Of a stretch of 64,000 nucleotides of DNA, positions 50,713 through 59,625 are shown piece after piece (within the stretch, counting starts at the first letter, position 1; each line of letters begins with the position of its first letter). A program made the translations under genes and the position numbers. This DNA comes from Fulvivirga ulvae. GTDB taxonomy: Bacteria > Bacteroidota > Bacteroidia > Cytophagales > Cyclobacteriaceae. The stretch lies in NCBI RefSeq assembly GCF_021389975.1, contig NZ_CP089981.1, positions 4,985,501-5,049,500 on the forward strand, read 5' to 3'. The notes below the pieces were generated by a model. The model was given only the letters and a program-made list of their open reading frames with translations, was not told where the DNA came from and made no database searches.

Positions 50713-51824
50713 TTACTGTTGGCGAGCTTATAGCTTTTACCCGGTAAGGAATTAACGAATCCTTTGAATTCCAGGTTCAGTAAAACTGAAGCCAACTTGC
50801 CTACCGGAAGCTGGGTTTGCCAGCTTAGGTTATCTATGGCAATTGCATTGCCATGTTTTTTTAGTTCTGAAAATACCAATACTTCTTCGTCATCTAGCGA
50901 AGATATATCAATTAGCGGTTCTTGCTTTTCCTTACCCTCCCCCGAAGGTTCCCAATTCATAATATATTCCAGATCTTTAATGCCGGTTAAAAGATGCGCT
51001 TTGTTCGTTTTGATCAGGTCGTTACAACCTTCGGAAAAAGAACTTTTCAGGTCACCTGGTACAGCGAATACATCTTTGCTATAGCTATTGGCAATTTCTG
51101 CGGTGATTAAAGCGCCGCCTTTTTTAGCGGCCTCAACCACAACAATGGCATCCGCCATTCCAGCTATGATTCTGTTACGTGCCGGAAATTTCGGAGCATC
51201 AGGTTTACTGCCAAAACTATGTTCGGTAAGTATACCACCATGTTCAGTCATCTGACGGGCTGTTTCCTTGTGCAGGGCAGGATATATGATGTCTATCCCA
51301 CTGGCCATTACACCTACGGTAGGTAAGCCCGATTTTAAAGAACATTTATGGGCTTGGATATCAATGCCATAAGCCAGACCACTTACGATTAGTGTATTAT
51401 GTGCTTTTAACTCCTCAATGAATTCAGCCGTAAAATCCCTGCCGTACTGGGTTGCGTTTCTTGTTCCCACAAGGGCTACCACTTTTGCTGTATTAAGGTC
51501 AGCATTTCCCTTATAGTACAGCAGTGAAGGGGCATTGTTGATATGTTTAAGTCTTTGAGGAAAATCTTTATCTGAGTAGAGCAACAGGCGGGTATTTTCT
51601 TTCTCCGCCCTGATCAATTCTTCTTCAGCTTTCGAAAAAGGTCTATGTTCTAGAATGGATTTGGCTATTGCAGGGCCGATACCCGGTATTTTAAGAAGTT
51701 TTGCCTTGGGAAGCTTAAATACATTTTCTGCTGACCCGGCATAGCTAACAAGTTGTTTTACTGTGAAATTTCCGATTCCGGGAATAAAATGCAGTGCCAG
51801 TTGAGCCAGCCGGTTCTGATCCAT
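50709..51824 (-). CDS. dprA: DNA-processing protein DprA
   Basis: Binds incoming single-stranded DNA and loads RecA in natural transformation. 371 residues: N-terminal helix-hairpin-helix region (ALHFIPGIGNFTVKQLV, KIPGIGPAIAKSILEH); Rossmann-like DprA domain with VALVGTRNATQYGRDF, VSGLAYGIDIQAH, GVMASGIDIIYP, FPARNRIIAGM and KGGALITAEIA; and a C-terminal winged-helix DML1-like domain (about 300-370). Length fits a full DprA. It sits between a MerR-type regulator (13 bp upstream) and the J-domain gene (4-bp overlap). It does not by itself prove competence. Confidence 0.95.
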   Translation of the reverse strand: MDQNRLAQLALHFIPGIGNFTVKQLVSYAGSAENVFKLPKAKLLKIPGIGPAIAKSILEHRPFSKAEEELIRAEKENTRLLLYSDKDFPQRLKHINNAPSLLYYKGNADLNTAKVVALVGTRNATQYGRDFTAEFIEELKAHNTLIVSGLAYGIDIQAHKCSLKSGLPTVGVMASGIDIIYPALHKETARQMTEHGGILTEHSFGSKPDAPKFPARNRIIAGMADAIVVVEAAKKGGALITAEIANSYSKDVFAVPGDLKSSFSEGCNDLIKTNKAHLLTGIKDLEYIMNWEPSGEGKEKQEPLIDISSLDDEEVLVFSELKKHGNAIAIDNLSWQTQLPVGKLASVLLNLEFKGFVNSLPGKSYKLANSK

Positions 51825-51837
51825 GTTTTAAATGCGC

Positions 51838-52176
51838 TTAGGGAATCTGCTGTCTCAATTCCTGAAGGAATTCTTTTACCTTGCTTAAAGAATCGATCAT
51901 GTCCATCTTATCTTTCACTGCATTAGAGTCATTTTTAAGCATGTCTTTAGCACCCTGAAGTGTGAAGCCTCGCTCTTTGACCAGGTGATAGATAAGTTTT
52001 ACATTGTCAATATCTTCTTTTGTAAACTGACGATTGCCCTTACGGTTCTTTTTAGGTTTGATAATGTCGAATTCGGTTTCCCAGAACCGAATTAATGAAG
52101 TTGCCACGTTGAACATAGCTGCCACCTCTCCAATGGCATAATACTTCTTCTCTATGGTCTTCTCTTTATAAGGCAT
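51838..52176 (-). CDS. MerR-family transcriptional regulator
   Basis: 112 residues. The N-terminal helix-turn-helix and wing read YYAIGEVAAMFNVATSLIRFWETEF followed by PKKNRKGNRQFTKEDID, the MerR pattern. The C-terminal helix (MDMIDSLSKVKEFLQELRQQ) would form the dimer coiled coil. There is no effector domain or Cys pair, so the signal is unknown. It is 8 bp downstream of capA and 13 bp upstream of dprA, in one minus-strand unit, and might control it. Confidence 0.9.
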   Translation of the reverse strand: MPYKEKTIEKKYYAIGEVAAMFNVATSLIRFWETEFDIIKPKKNRKGNRQFTKEDIDNVKLIYHLVKERGFTLQGAKDMLKNDSNAVKDKMDMIDSLSKVKEFLQELRQQIP

Positions 52177-52184
52177 GGATAAAT

Positions 52185-53390
52185 TCAGTCTTGAATATAA
52201 GTAATTATACCGCTATCGTCAATTTTTATTTTTACTTCCGGGAAATCTTTTTCGGTAAGCTGCTGCAAACGAGTGATGACTCGCTTCTGAGGGTCGATGC
52301 TTGGGCCTCCCGGAGATAATTGAATTACAGGAGTGATCTCCCCTTTGATAAAATTGCCCTGGCTGTCGGTAAAAACTTTAATGATCGGGGCCAGTCCGTT
52401 ATCTCCTCTTAAATTAAACCGGGCATAGGTACAAAAGTTACCGAGGCTATACGAAATAAACCTGTTTTTATAAACTTCAACCGCTCTGGTCACGTGTGGG
52501 CCGTGCCCAAAAACGATGTCAGCGCCTGCGTCTATTACCTGATGGGCAAACAGGTACACATTGCCGCGGTTTTCTCCGTAGAAGTACTCATTTTTTCTGG
52601 GTACATGTTGATATTTACTTCCTTCTGCACCACCATGAAAGCTAACGATAACTATATCACTGATGGAGTCGAGGTGAGCCACTATTTTTTGTGCATTTGC
52701 AATATCGTTGATGCTTACGGTACCAGTGTTTGGTGCAAACGCTGCAAAACCGTAGCGCATTCCTTCTTTCTCAAAAGTAGTGTAGGGGTGGGTCAGTAAG
52801 CCTGCATGTTTAATACCTAGTGAATCCAATACCTTCATGGTATTTTTCCTTCCCGGATTGCCAAAATCCCCGGCATGGTTGTTAGCTGTACTCATTACGT
52901 CAAAGCCGGCATGCACAAGGTTCTGTGCCAGGTATTCCGGTGACCTGAATATGTAGCATACCTTAGGGTCTTTGCAATATTTAGCGTCACCGCCACTGTT
53001 AAGGATGACACCTTCCAGATTTCCGAATGTAACATCTGCATTTCTGAGGATGGTATCGACCTCGGCGAGTAGTTGGGTTCCGTGGTTTGGAGGTAAGTAC
53101 CAGTTTTCCGGGTAATTGGTTCCCATCATGATGTCCCCAACACCAATGATTGACAGGGTGTCTTTAAGTACACGGTGTACGCTGATGACGACTGAGTCCT
53201 GAATTTCTTCAACCTGTGCTATGGCAGAATCAACCGGCTGTTGGACGACAGTATCGATCTGTACGATTTCCAAAGTGTCTTTTTCCGCAGGTCCAGGGGA
53301 TTTTTGTGCAGGCCTTGAGGCTTTACACGCACTGAATACCACTGCTATAGCCAACAACAGACATGAATATTTCAGAAAAGTGTATATCAT
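52185..53390 (-). CDS. CapA-family poly-gamma-glutamate-synthesis-like lipoprotein
   Basis: 401 residues from ATG 53390, which gives a proper lipoprotein signal (MIYTFLKYSCLLLAIAVVFSAC). An upstream start at 53516 adds 42 residues of odd composition and would put the start before a TATTTTTG (-7-like, minus strand, 53410-53417). CapA metallophosphatase-like motifs are present: LSIIGVGDIMMG, TFGNLEGVI, STANNHAGDFGNPG, VSFHGGAEGSKY and GHGPHVTRAVEVY. CapA proteins are tied to capsule or poly-gamma-glutamate, but no capBC genes are here, so the substrate is open. Followed by the MerR gene in 8 bp. Confidence 0.85.
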   Translation of the reverse strand: MIYTFLKYSCLLLAIAVVFSACKASRPAQKSPGPAEKDTLEIVQIDTVVQQPVDSAIAQVEEIQDSVVISVHRVLKDTLSIIGVGDIMMGTNYPENWYLPPNHGTQLLAEVDTILRNADVTFGNLEGVILNSGGDAKYCKDPKVCYIFRSPEYLAQNLVHAGFDVMSTANNHAGDFGNPGRKNTMKVLDSLGIKHAGLLTHPYTTFEKEGMRYGFAAFAPNTGTVSINDIANAQKIVAHLDSISDIVIVSFHGGAEGSKYQHVPRKNEYFYGENRGNVYLFAHQVIDAGADIVFGHGPHVTRAVEVYKNRFISYSLGNFCTYARFNLRGDNGLAPIIKVFTDSQGNFIKGEITPVIQLSPGGPSIDPQKRVITRLQQLTEKDFPEVKIKIDDSGIITYIQD

Positions 53391-53546
53391 ATTATTAATC
53401 ACGGGGGCGCAAAAATAAGGTAAGATTAATAAAAATCTAAAGTTCAAAGAATTAAAGTCTACAGCTTTTTTTAGAAAAGTAGTTACAGTAAAAATTTGAA
53501 ATATATTATTATGCAATTAAGCCTGCGTATCCGGTCGGCTGATTCG

Positions 53547-55187
53547 TCAGGTTTCCAGCCTGTTTTTTATCTCCTTAACTACCTGGTCAAGCTCGTCCCC
53601 TGCTTCTTTCAACATTTTTTTGTAATCTCTGTAAGGGTCCTCAGGAAAATCCTTATCCAGTAAATAAATGAGACCCAGTATTCTGGCAACAGGGCCCCGC
53701 AGGTTATGGGCGTTGAAATAGGCATACTCCATAAGTCTCTTGTTTTGCTTATTGACCTCACTTGTTCTTTCAAGTACCATCTCCTCAAGCTTGTCATTGA
53801 TGTTTGTGATTTTTTCGTTATAAGCACTCAACTCTTCTGCCTGTGCTTTTAGTTCTTCAGACTGTTGCAGTATCTCATCCTGCTTTTCTTTGAGCTCAAA
53901 ATTGAGGCGTTGCTTTACCCTGAGGTTTTTATAGATGTATAAAGAAGTAGCCACCACCAGGATAAGAACAATAATAACAAAGATATTTATATATCGATGC
54001 TGTTCAATGATAGCCTCATCTATACGGGCCTGCTTCTCCAGTAACCTGTTTTCCAGTTCACGTTTTTCTGTTTCCAGCTTTACCTGTTCGTTGGCCAGTT
54101 GAATATATGATTCCGGGCTATAGATCTGGTTGATTACATCAGTGTACTTCTTTTGGTAGGAGTAGGCCATTTTATAGTTGCCTAATGCTTCATAGGCGGC
54201 AGCAACTATTCTGTGGACCTCATCAAACTCTTCTGTGGTAAACCCAAAGGAAGATGCGGTATCAATGGCTCTTGAGCCGGTTTCAACGGCATTTTGGTAG
54301 TCGCCTACTTTAAGCTGGGCCTCTGCAAGTGTGCTTAGGGCAAGTACTAACCCTCGCGTAAAGTTAAGCTCCGTATATAATTCCAAACTTTCTTTTGCTT
54401 CGCTCAAAGCTTCATGATAGCTACCCGTTAGCAGGTGTGTTTGGGCTTTTCTGCAGATGATATAAGCAGTGGTATTAGATCCGGCCAGGTTATTGGCTAC
54501 AAGATAGCGAAGAACAGAGTCGTATTTATTTAGTGCATTGCTGTATTCGCCCAACTCTTTATATACGGTTGCAATATTAATAAATGGAGAAGTATAATCA
54601 GCGGGAGTACTTAGGTTTACATGTTTGACTGATTGCCGATAGGCTTCCAGCGCTTTATCATAATTCTTTGATATCCGGTATACTTCTCCGATCAGATTCC
54701 AGCCTCTTGCCAATGCCTGATGATCTTTTTTTTCCTCATTGAGCGAAAGAAACTGACGCGCATAAGTTAATGCGGTTATATAGTTGGCACTGATATCAAG
54801 ATGTTGAGCCGCGGCGGCCAGCAGGGTGTTCCCTTCATGAACTGTATTCTTTTGATTGTTGAAAATTTCACGGGCTTCGGAGGTGTAGTGTTCAATTTCA
54901 CCAGGGCTTTTGGCAAATGCTATCAAAGCATAGTTGCTCAGGGCAACGCCAAAGGTATATTGGTTCTTTTCAGAAATATACAGTGCTTCCTGAGCGTAAT
55001 TAAGTGCTTTATTTCTGGGGATAAGCGGGGATTGTGACAGTTTTACAAGAATCCTGACTTTGGCGGTATCATATCGGGCGGTTTCAAGTTGATGAAGTAA
55101 GACCTGATCGCTTTGGAAAGCGAACGCTTCCGCAAAACAAAAAGAACTGACAATCAGTATTCTTATAATTGAACTCCACCTATGCAT
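53547..55187 (-). CDS. TPR sensor protein with a HisKA-like (DHp) domain but no ATPase domain
   Basis: 546 residues: signal peptide (MHRWSSIIRILIVSSFCFAEAFAF), six or so periplasmic TPR units (about 40-340), one membrane helix (about 397-415, FVIIVLILVVATSLYIY), a long coiled coil (about 420-480), and a DHp-like helix pair with H-box YFNAHNLRGPVARILGLI (His494). The chain then ends after 52 residues (NRLET, stop). No N, G1 or G2 boxes of a HATPase exist in this frame, and the 157 bp to the next gene is too short for one. So it cannot autophosphorylate alone; it may be a phosphorelay, heteromer partner or scaffold. It is followed by capA on the same strand. Confidence 0.85.
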   Translation of the reverse strand: MHRWSSIIRILIVSSFCFAEAFAFQSDQVLLHQLETARYDTAKVRILVKLSQSPLIPRNKALNYAQEALYISEKNQYTFGVALSNYALIAFAKSPGEIEHYTSEAREIFNNQKNTVHEGNTLLAAAAQHLDISANYITALTYARQFLSLNEEKKDHQALARGWNLIGEVYRISKNYDKALEAYRQSVKHVNLSTPADYTSPFINIATVYKELGEYSNALNKYDSVLRYLVANNLAGSNTTAYIICRKAQTHLLTGSYHEALSEAKESLELYTELNFTRGLVLALSTLAEAQLKVGDYQNAVETGSRAIDTASSFGFTTEEFDEVHRIVAAAYEALGNYKMAYSYQKKYTDVINQIYSPESYIQLANEQVKLETEKRELENRLLEKQARIDEAIIEQHRYINIFVIIVLILVVATSLYIYKNLRVKQRLNFELKEKQDEILQQSEELKAQAEELSAYNEKITNINDKLEEMVLERTSEVNKQNKRLMEYAYFNAHNLRGPVARILGLIYLLDKDFPEDPYRDYKKMLKEAGDELDQVVKEIKNRLET

Positions 55188-55269
55188 TGTATAATTAAGA
55201 TAATATTAATTTACTTTGATTGCTAGTGAAAACAGAATTTCAGTTTTTATTGTAGATGGAGCTTTAATA

Positions 55270-56232
55270 CTAGTCACCTTGGGGGGGTGATTCCGTTCTC
55301 CTGAACTGAAGGTTTTCTATAAGCAGATTCGTCGGATTTACATCAGCAAGGACTTGTATTCCTTCTTTTAACAATGCAAACTGAGCGATTTCCTGCTCAG
55401 GGAAATAAATGAAATCCTGTATAAACCGATCACCCTTGCGCAGTTGAATCATTCCGGTACGGCTGGTGACTGGTTGGAGTAACATGCTCCCGGATTTGAG
55501 AATAAAAACATCTGGTTGTATCAACAATTCATAATTACTATGGTTAACAATTTTAACCGATAATTTAAGGCTATCGCTAAGTTGATAAGCCTGTAAACTG
55601 AGATTGATCCCGGCTGACGAGATCTCTGTATCGTCTGCATGAAGGAAACCTGAGAGACCATTGCTGAGCTGGTAACTCTTCTGTGCCGCAGTATCAACAT
55701 AGGTGTTATACAAGGTGGTTAGCTTTGTAAGGCCATCATTTTTTTGGTACTGCCGGTAATGCTCTTTGTCAATTTCAAAATTTAGAACCTGATCCAAATT
55801 CTCAATTTCAAGTGAATAAGAGAGAGACAGGTCCCCCGGAAGACCCGTTTTTTTGTAAAACCACCTATCATGGACTACATCAAATGGGACTATGTAAGAT
55901 AGTTCCGGATGGGTAGAATCAGCCGGAATAATTTCTGTTGCATGTGCACGGCCACCTTCATGGGCAATAATGGAGAACATTTCAGGAGAGAACGGAGTAT
56001 TATATACTTTATCGGTTTGTCTGACATAGATTAGAACTTTTGCCGTCAATGGATTTGCAAAAAGACAGATTTGCATATCGTCCGGTGGCGTTGTGGTCTT
56101 ATATTCCAATGAATAATCTGAAAATTTGGGATACTTCTGCTGAAAGGAAAGTGCTGAGGTTTCTTTTTCATGGGAAGGCTGGCAGGCAAAGAAAAAGCCT
56201 GAGGCAAAAAGTATTGGTATAATGTATCTCAT
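55270..56232 (-). CDS. Hypothetical lipoprotein
   Basis: 320 residues starting MRYIIPILFASGFFFAC, a lipoprotein signal. The mature part is beta-rich: YSLEYKTTTPPDDMQICLFANP, LKLSVKIVNHSNYELLIQPDVFIL and FVF-type strands near the end look like two immunoglobulin-like sandwiches. No motif I can name. It lies between the alpha-amylase gene and the TPR/DHp gene on the same strand, with 82-bp gaps either side. Role unknown. Confidence 0.65.
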   Translation of the reverse strand: MRYIIPILFASGFFFACQPSHEKETSALSFQQKYPKFSDYSLEYKTTTPPDDMQICLFANPLTAKVLIYVRQTDKVYNTPFSPEMFSIIAHEGGRAHATEIIPADSTHPELSYIVPFDVVHDRWFYKKTGLPGDLSLSYSLEIENLDQVLNFEIDKEHYRQYQKNDGLTKLTTLYNTYVDTAAQKSYQLSNGLSGFLHADDTEISSAGINLSLQAYQLSDSLKLSVKIVNHSNYELLIQPDVFILKSGSMLLQPVTSRTGMIQLRKGDRFIQDFIYFPEQEIAQFALLKEGIQVLADVNPTNLLIENLQFRRTESPPQGD

Positions 56233-56314
56233 AGGCTAAAAATAACAACCGCCCCGGTATTTTTCAATTTACTATTGAAAACCAGGGCAGTTATCGCACA
56301 TTATGAAAAAACGT

Positions 56315-57703
56315 TTACTTTGGTGACCAGATTGTGTAGCTGTTGGGAGGGCACTGTATCTTAACCCATTTTCCGCTTTGCGTTGTTGGCTCCCAGGCGG
56401 AGTTACCGGTATAATCCTTTATGGTAGTGCTGCTCCAGTTTGTTTCTACCCATCTTTCCAGCCAGCTGTTCGAGTCGTTCAGGTATACCACCAGTCCCGG
56501 AGATCCGTTGCGTCGGGCAACATATTCGTCGTTATCCGCATAAAGGATGGTGGTGGAACCAACAGCTTTATTTCTATGGATCCAAATCAGGTTGTTTAAC
56601 TTGTTCTTATCCAGCCACTCTTCATAATCGCGGTAGAAAACCGTGGGATATCCTTCATGCGTCATGATGTAGGCATAAGCATGCATTTTATCCCAGATTA
56701 CATCAGTATCATGATTAGCTACAAATGTAACAGCTTTGGCGGGGTCACGCTTCCAGAGCATATCATCATTGAGTTTGTTGAGGTTGTTGCCGTCAAAGGC
56801 TTCGTCCATTCTGTAGTAACAGGCAAAATCAAAGGCGGATGATTTTCTATTGGTAGCATTGACCCAGTTTTGCAGCAGCTGTGCATTGCCATCCCAATAT
56901 TCACCAACGGCAAAACCTCCTACATTATTCATCCAGTCTCGTACTACCCAACCTCCAAAACCTTTAACATAGTCGAACCGGAAGCCATCAAACCCAATCG
57001 TGTTTTTATAGTATTTGCCTACGCCGTCACTTCTTTTCCATAACCAGTCCTGCACATAGGGTACTGAATGGCTCAGGTCAGGGAAGCCACCAAAAATACC
57101 TTCGTCGTTATTAGCATAGCCGTTAGGGTGAAAATCATTATAGCTTCTGTAAAACTTGCCTGAAGCGGGGTTAAAGTCTGTATAAGTGTTTGTTCCGGTA
57201 TATGGGTTTGCCTCAAGGTCGCCACCGCTGTTGTGGTTGATAACGATATCTGCATAGACGTCAATATTAAGGTTATGTGCGGTTGATATCAGGCTTTGTA
57301 GCTCACTTTTTGATCCGAAACGTGTCTCAACTGACCCATGTTGATTATAATGACCAAAGTCGAAATAATCTGCGGGGTCGTATCCCATGGAGAACGGGCC
57401 GTTCTGAGCCTTTGAAACCGGAGGCAGCCATATGGCAGAAAAGCCTGCAGCATCCCAGGATGCCAGTTTACTTTTTACGGTGTTGTACCAGGTTCCTCCG
57501 GCGGGTACATCCCAGTAAAAGGCTTGCATTAGCACGCCACCACCGGGGCCGGGATTCTTAGCATTGAGATCATCGGTTTTGGAGCTTACCGGATCAGGAG
57601 TTACCTGCTCACCTTGTCTCTCCCTTTGAATCTCGGGTTCGGTACAGGAAAACAGTAACAAAAGGGCACAATAGTGCCAGTGGTTTTTAATTGTTTTTTT
57701 CAT
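56315..57703 (-). CDS. Alpha-amylase (GH13), lipoprotein
   Basis: Hydrolyses alpha-1,4 bonds in starch-like glucans. 462 residues starting with a lipoprotein signal (MKKTIKNHWHYCALLLLFSC), so surface or periplasm. Barrel motifs: SAIWLPPVSKAQN, VYADIVINHN (region I), GFDGFRFDYVKG with nucleophile Asp244, FAVGEYWDG with acid Glu268, and FVANHDTD with Asp332. Length and a C-terminal beta domain (about 390-462) suit a single-domain alpha-amylase of the plant/bacterial-cytosolic-like type. An operator-like palindrome lies 98 bp upstream of its start (57801-57814), linking it to the sugar units at 10.9 and 21 kb. Confidence 0.92.
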   Translation of the reverse strand: MKKTIKNHWHYCALLLLFSCTEPEIQRERQGEQVTPDPVSSKTDDLNAKNPGPGGGVLMQAFYWDVPAGGTWYNTVKSKLASWDAAGFSAIWLPPVSKAQNGPFSMGYDPADYFDFGHYNQHGSVETRFGSKSELQSLISTAHNLNIDVYADIVINHNSGGDLEANPYTGTNTYTDFNPASGKFYRSYNDFHPNGYANNDEGIFGGFPDLSHSVPYVQDWLWKRSDGVGKYYKNTIGFDGFRFDYVKGFGGWVVRDWMNNVGGFAVGEYWDGNAQLLQNWVNATNRKSSAFDFACYYRMDEAFDGNNLNKLNDDMLWKRDPAKAVTFVANHDTDVIWDKMHAYAYIMTHEGYPTVFYRDYEEWLDKNKLNNLIWIHRNKAVGSTTILYADNDEYVARRNGSPGLVVYLNDSNSWLERWVETNWSSTTIKDYTGNSAWEPTTQSGKWVKIQCPPNSYTIWSPK

Positions 57704-57800
57704 AGGTATAAGGGTTTGGTTGAGTCTAAAATTGGTCAGAAAATGATGAATTTTCCTTGAAAAGTAAGGTTAACTAACTAACTGCCAATGACAAGGATAC

Positions 57801-57814
57801 CGCAAACGATTGCA
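57801..57814. promoter_or_regulatory. LacI-type operator-like near-palindrome CGCAAACGATTGCA
   Basis: Contains GCAAACGATTGC (57802-57813), identical to 10725-10736. It lies 98 bp upstream of the alpha-amylase start and 167 bp from the DUF4168 gene. Confidence 0.65.
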
Positions 57815-57980
57815 GTAATTTTAGTCAAGGCTAGCCTTGTAAGGTTTAGGAGTAAATCGCGAAAAATTGAAGGAGGTGCGGCTGGTAAAATGATAATATC
57901 ATGATAAAACTAATTAAAACATAGTGTGTCCTTACTTGTTTTATCTTGTAATAAATATGTGCAATTATATTCAATAAATT

Positions 57981-58460
57981 ATGATTTTAAAAAATGAAGA
58001 TGGCAATTGTCTATATAAATGGTTGATGTCCTTAGTTCTGTTAGCTGTAGTTTCATCCACGTCACTGGCTCAAAATCCTGTAAAGGTCAGGGATGATTTT
58101 TCAAAAGGAGAACTGACATCATTTGTGGAGGCTTATGAAGAGGTGCAAGCCATTCAGCAGGAGAGTGACAGGCAGGTGATGGCCGCCATTGAAGAGGGTG
58201 ACCTTTCTATGGAAAGATTCAATGAAATACTGGCGCAACAGCAGGACCCGGGTAAAGAATCGGATGCTTCTGCCGGGGAAATGGCGGCTTTTAATGCAGC
58301 AGCCCAGTCCATAATTCAAGAGCGTCAGAAGGTTGAGCGGCAAATGGTGGAGGCTATTGAAGAGGAGGGTATTGATATCAATACTTATCAGGAGATCATG
58401 GTTGCATATCAGCAAAGCCCGAAAGTTCAGAAGAAGGTTAATAAGATGCTTGAACAGTGA
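57981..58460 (+). CDS. DUF4168 protein
   Basis: 159 residues with an N-terminal signal (KWLMSLVLLAVVSSTSLAQ). The mature part is helical, with the DUF4168 pattern in two similar halves: FVEAYEEVQAIQQESDRQVMA ending with ERFNEILAQQQ, and FNAAAQSIIQERQKVERQMVEA ending with NTYQEIMVAYQQ. It is exported, function unknown. An in-frame ATG at 58026 is an alternative start. The gene is divergent from the alpha-amylase gene and ends before a bidirectional terminator. Confidence 0.82.
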   Translation: MILKNEDGNCLYKWLMSLVLLAVVSSTSLAQNPVKVRDDFSKGELTSFVEAYEEVQAIQQESDRQVMAAIEEGDLSMERFNEILAQQQDPGKESDASAGEMAAFNAAAQSIIQERQKVERQMVEAIEEEGIDINTYQEIMVAYQQSPKVQKKVNKMLEQ

Positions 58461-58555
58461 ATACGGAGGGCAGATCAGTAGAAGCGGATTAGTGACAGTT
58501 TGGAACGAAAACCGTAATAGCTGCTAATCTGTTTTTAACTATGATGGTTTGATAG

Positions 58556-58592
58556 AAAAGAGGCCATGTCAAAATTTGACACGGCCTCTTTT
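58556..58592. terminator. Bidirectional terminator between the DUF4168 and M23 genes
   Basis: AAAAGAGGCCATGTCAAA (58556-58573) faces TTTGACACGGCCTCTTTT (58575-58592), 17 of 18 positions complementary, with A- and T-rich ends on both sides. It serves the converging DUF4168 and M23 genes. Confidence 0.85.
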
Positions 58593-58613
58593 AATGTTTT
58601 TAGATACATATGA

Positions 58614-59588
58614 TCAATCCAGAGGGATAGTTTCCTGTTTTGAAATCTCTATTAGTTTTTCGTATTCATCATTGCTCAGGTCTCGCTGGAAGAAGTTGAT
58701 AGGATTAATGGGTTTGTAGTTATAAAGCACTTCGTAATGCAGGTGAGGCGCTTCAGAGCGGCCTGTACTGCCCACATAACCAATCACTTGTCCTCTTTTT
58801 ACACTTTCTCCGCGATTTACAATATATTCTATCAGGTGGGCGTAGCGTGTCTGATAGCCATATCCATGATTTATAAATACAACATTACCGTAAGTTGCCG
58901 AGCTGTATGAAGAAGTTATTACCCCATCTCCTGTTGCATACACCGGGGTGCCTGATGGAGCGGTAAAGTCGAGTCCCTCATGATCCTTCCATTGTTTGAG
59001 TATCGGGTGGTAGCGTCTGCCGAAGGTAGTGTGTAGTCTTGTAAGTTCCTTATTGTTGATGGGCTGAATGGCTGGTCGGGAGGCCCACATTTTTTCTTTT
59101 TCACTGAGGAGGCTGGAGATCTGATCGTAAGATTTACTCTGTATGTAGAGCTTTTTCTTTAGTTTATCCATTTTCTGGAATGTCCCGACTATCATTTCCG
59201 ACTGCTCCAGGTCCTCTTCCATCAGGCTCTCATACTTATCATGGCCACCTACACCGCCCTCTCTTACCGTTAGCGGGATGGGCTCGGTATCTAATATTAC
59301 CCTGTAGATCTTGTCGTCTTTAAATTCAAGCTCGTCAGCGTGGTCATATGCTCTTTGAAGTTCATCATTAAGCAGGTTCCATTCTACTTTTAAGTCCTGA
59401 TTTTTGGCCAGAAGGGTAGATTCTTTAATAGGGGTAAAGTTGGTTCTATACAAATAGATAAGCCCTGATGCAAGTACTATTGACACACTGAGAAACCCCA
59501 TAATATTCATAAAAACAGCTTTTTTAGAAGCTTTTATTGGCTCATATTTGCAGGTTTCGGTGTTATAATAATATCGTATTTTAGCCAT
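58614..59588 (-). CDS. M23-family (LytM) peptidase, paralogue 2
   Basis: 324 residues: short cytosolic start (MAKIRYYYNTETCKYEP), membrane helix (about 30-47), coiled coil, and C-terminal LytM domain. The zinc-ligand pattern is intact: FGRRYHPILK with the first His, HEGLDFTAP with His-x3-Asp, and HLHYE near the end. It is expected to cut peptidoglycan peptide cross-bridges in the periplasm. It is 37 bp downstream of a paralogue with the same layout and nearly the same first 16 residues, so the two arose by tandem duplication. Confidence 0.9.
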   Translation of the reverse strand: MAKIRYYYNTETCKYEPIKASKKAVFMNIMGFLSVSIVLASGLIYLYRTNFTPIKESTLLAKNQDLKVEWNLLNDELQRAYDHADELEFKDDKIYRVILDTEPIPLTVREGGVGGHDKYESLMEEDLEQSEMIVGTFQKMDKLKKKLYIQSKSYDQISSLLSEKEKMWASRPAIQPINNKELTRLHTTFGRRYHPILKQWKDHEGLDFTAPSGTPVYATGDGVITSSYSSATYGNVVFINHGYGYQTRYAHLIEYIVNRGESVKRGQVIGYVGSTGRSEAPHLHYEVLYNYKPINPINFFQRDLSNDEYEKLIEISKQETIPLD

Positions 59589-59625
59589 CTGTTAAAAAAA
59601 TGTTCTCAAATAAGTTCAAAAAATG

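Noticed and set aside
53391..53516. 42-residue N-terminal extension of the CapA-like protein
   Set aside because: It would bury the lipoprotein signal and lies over a promoter-like TATTTTTG; ATG 53390 is better.
56305..56320. AAACGTTTAC near the end of the alpha-amylase gene
   Set aside because: The dyad is incomplete and lies at a gene end, not at a promoter.
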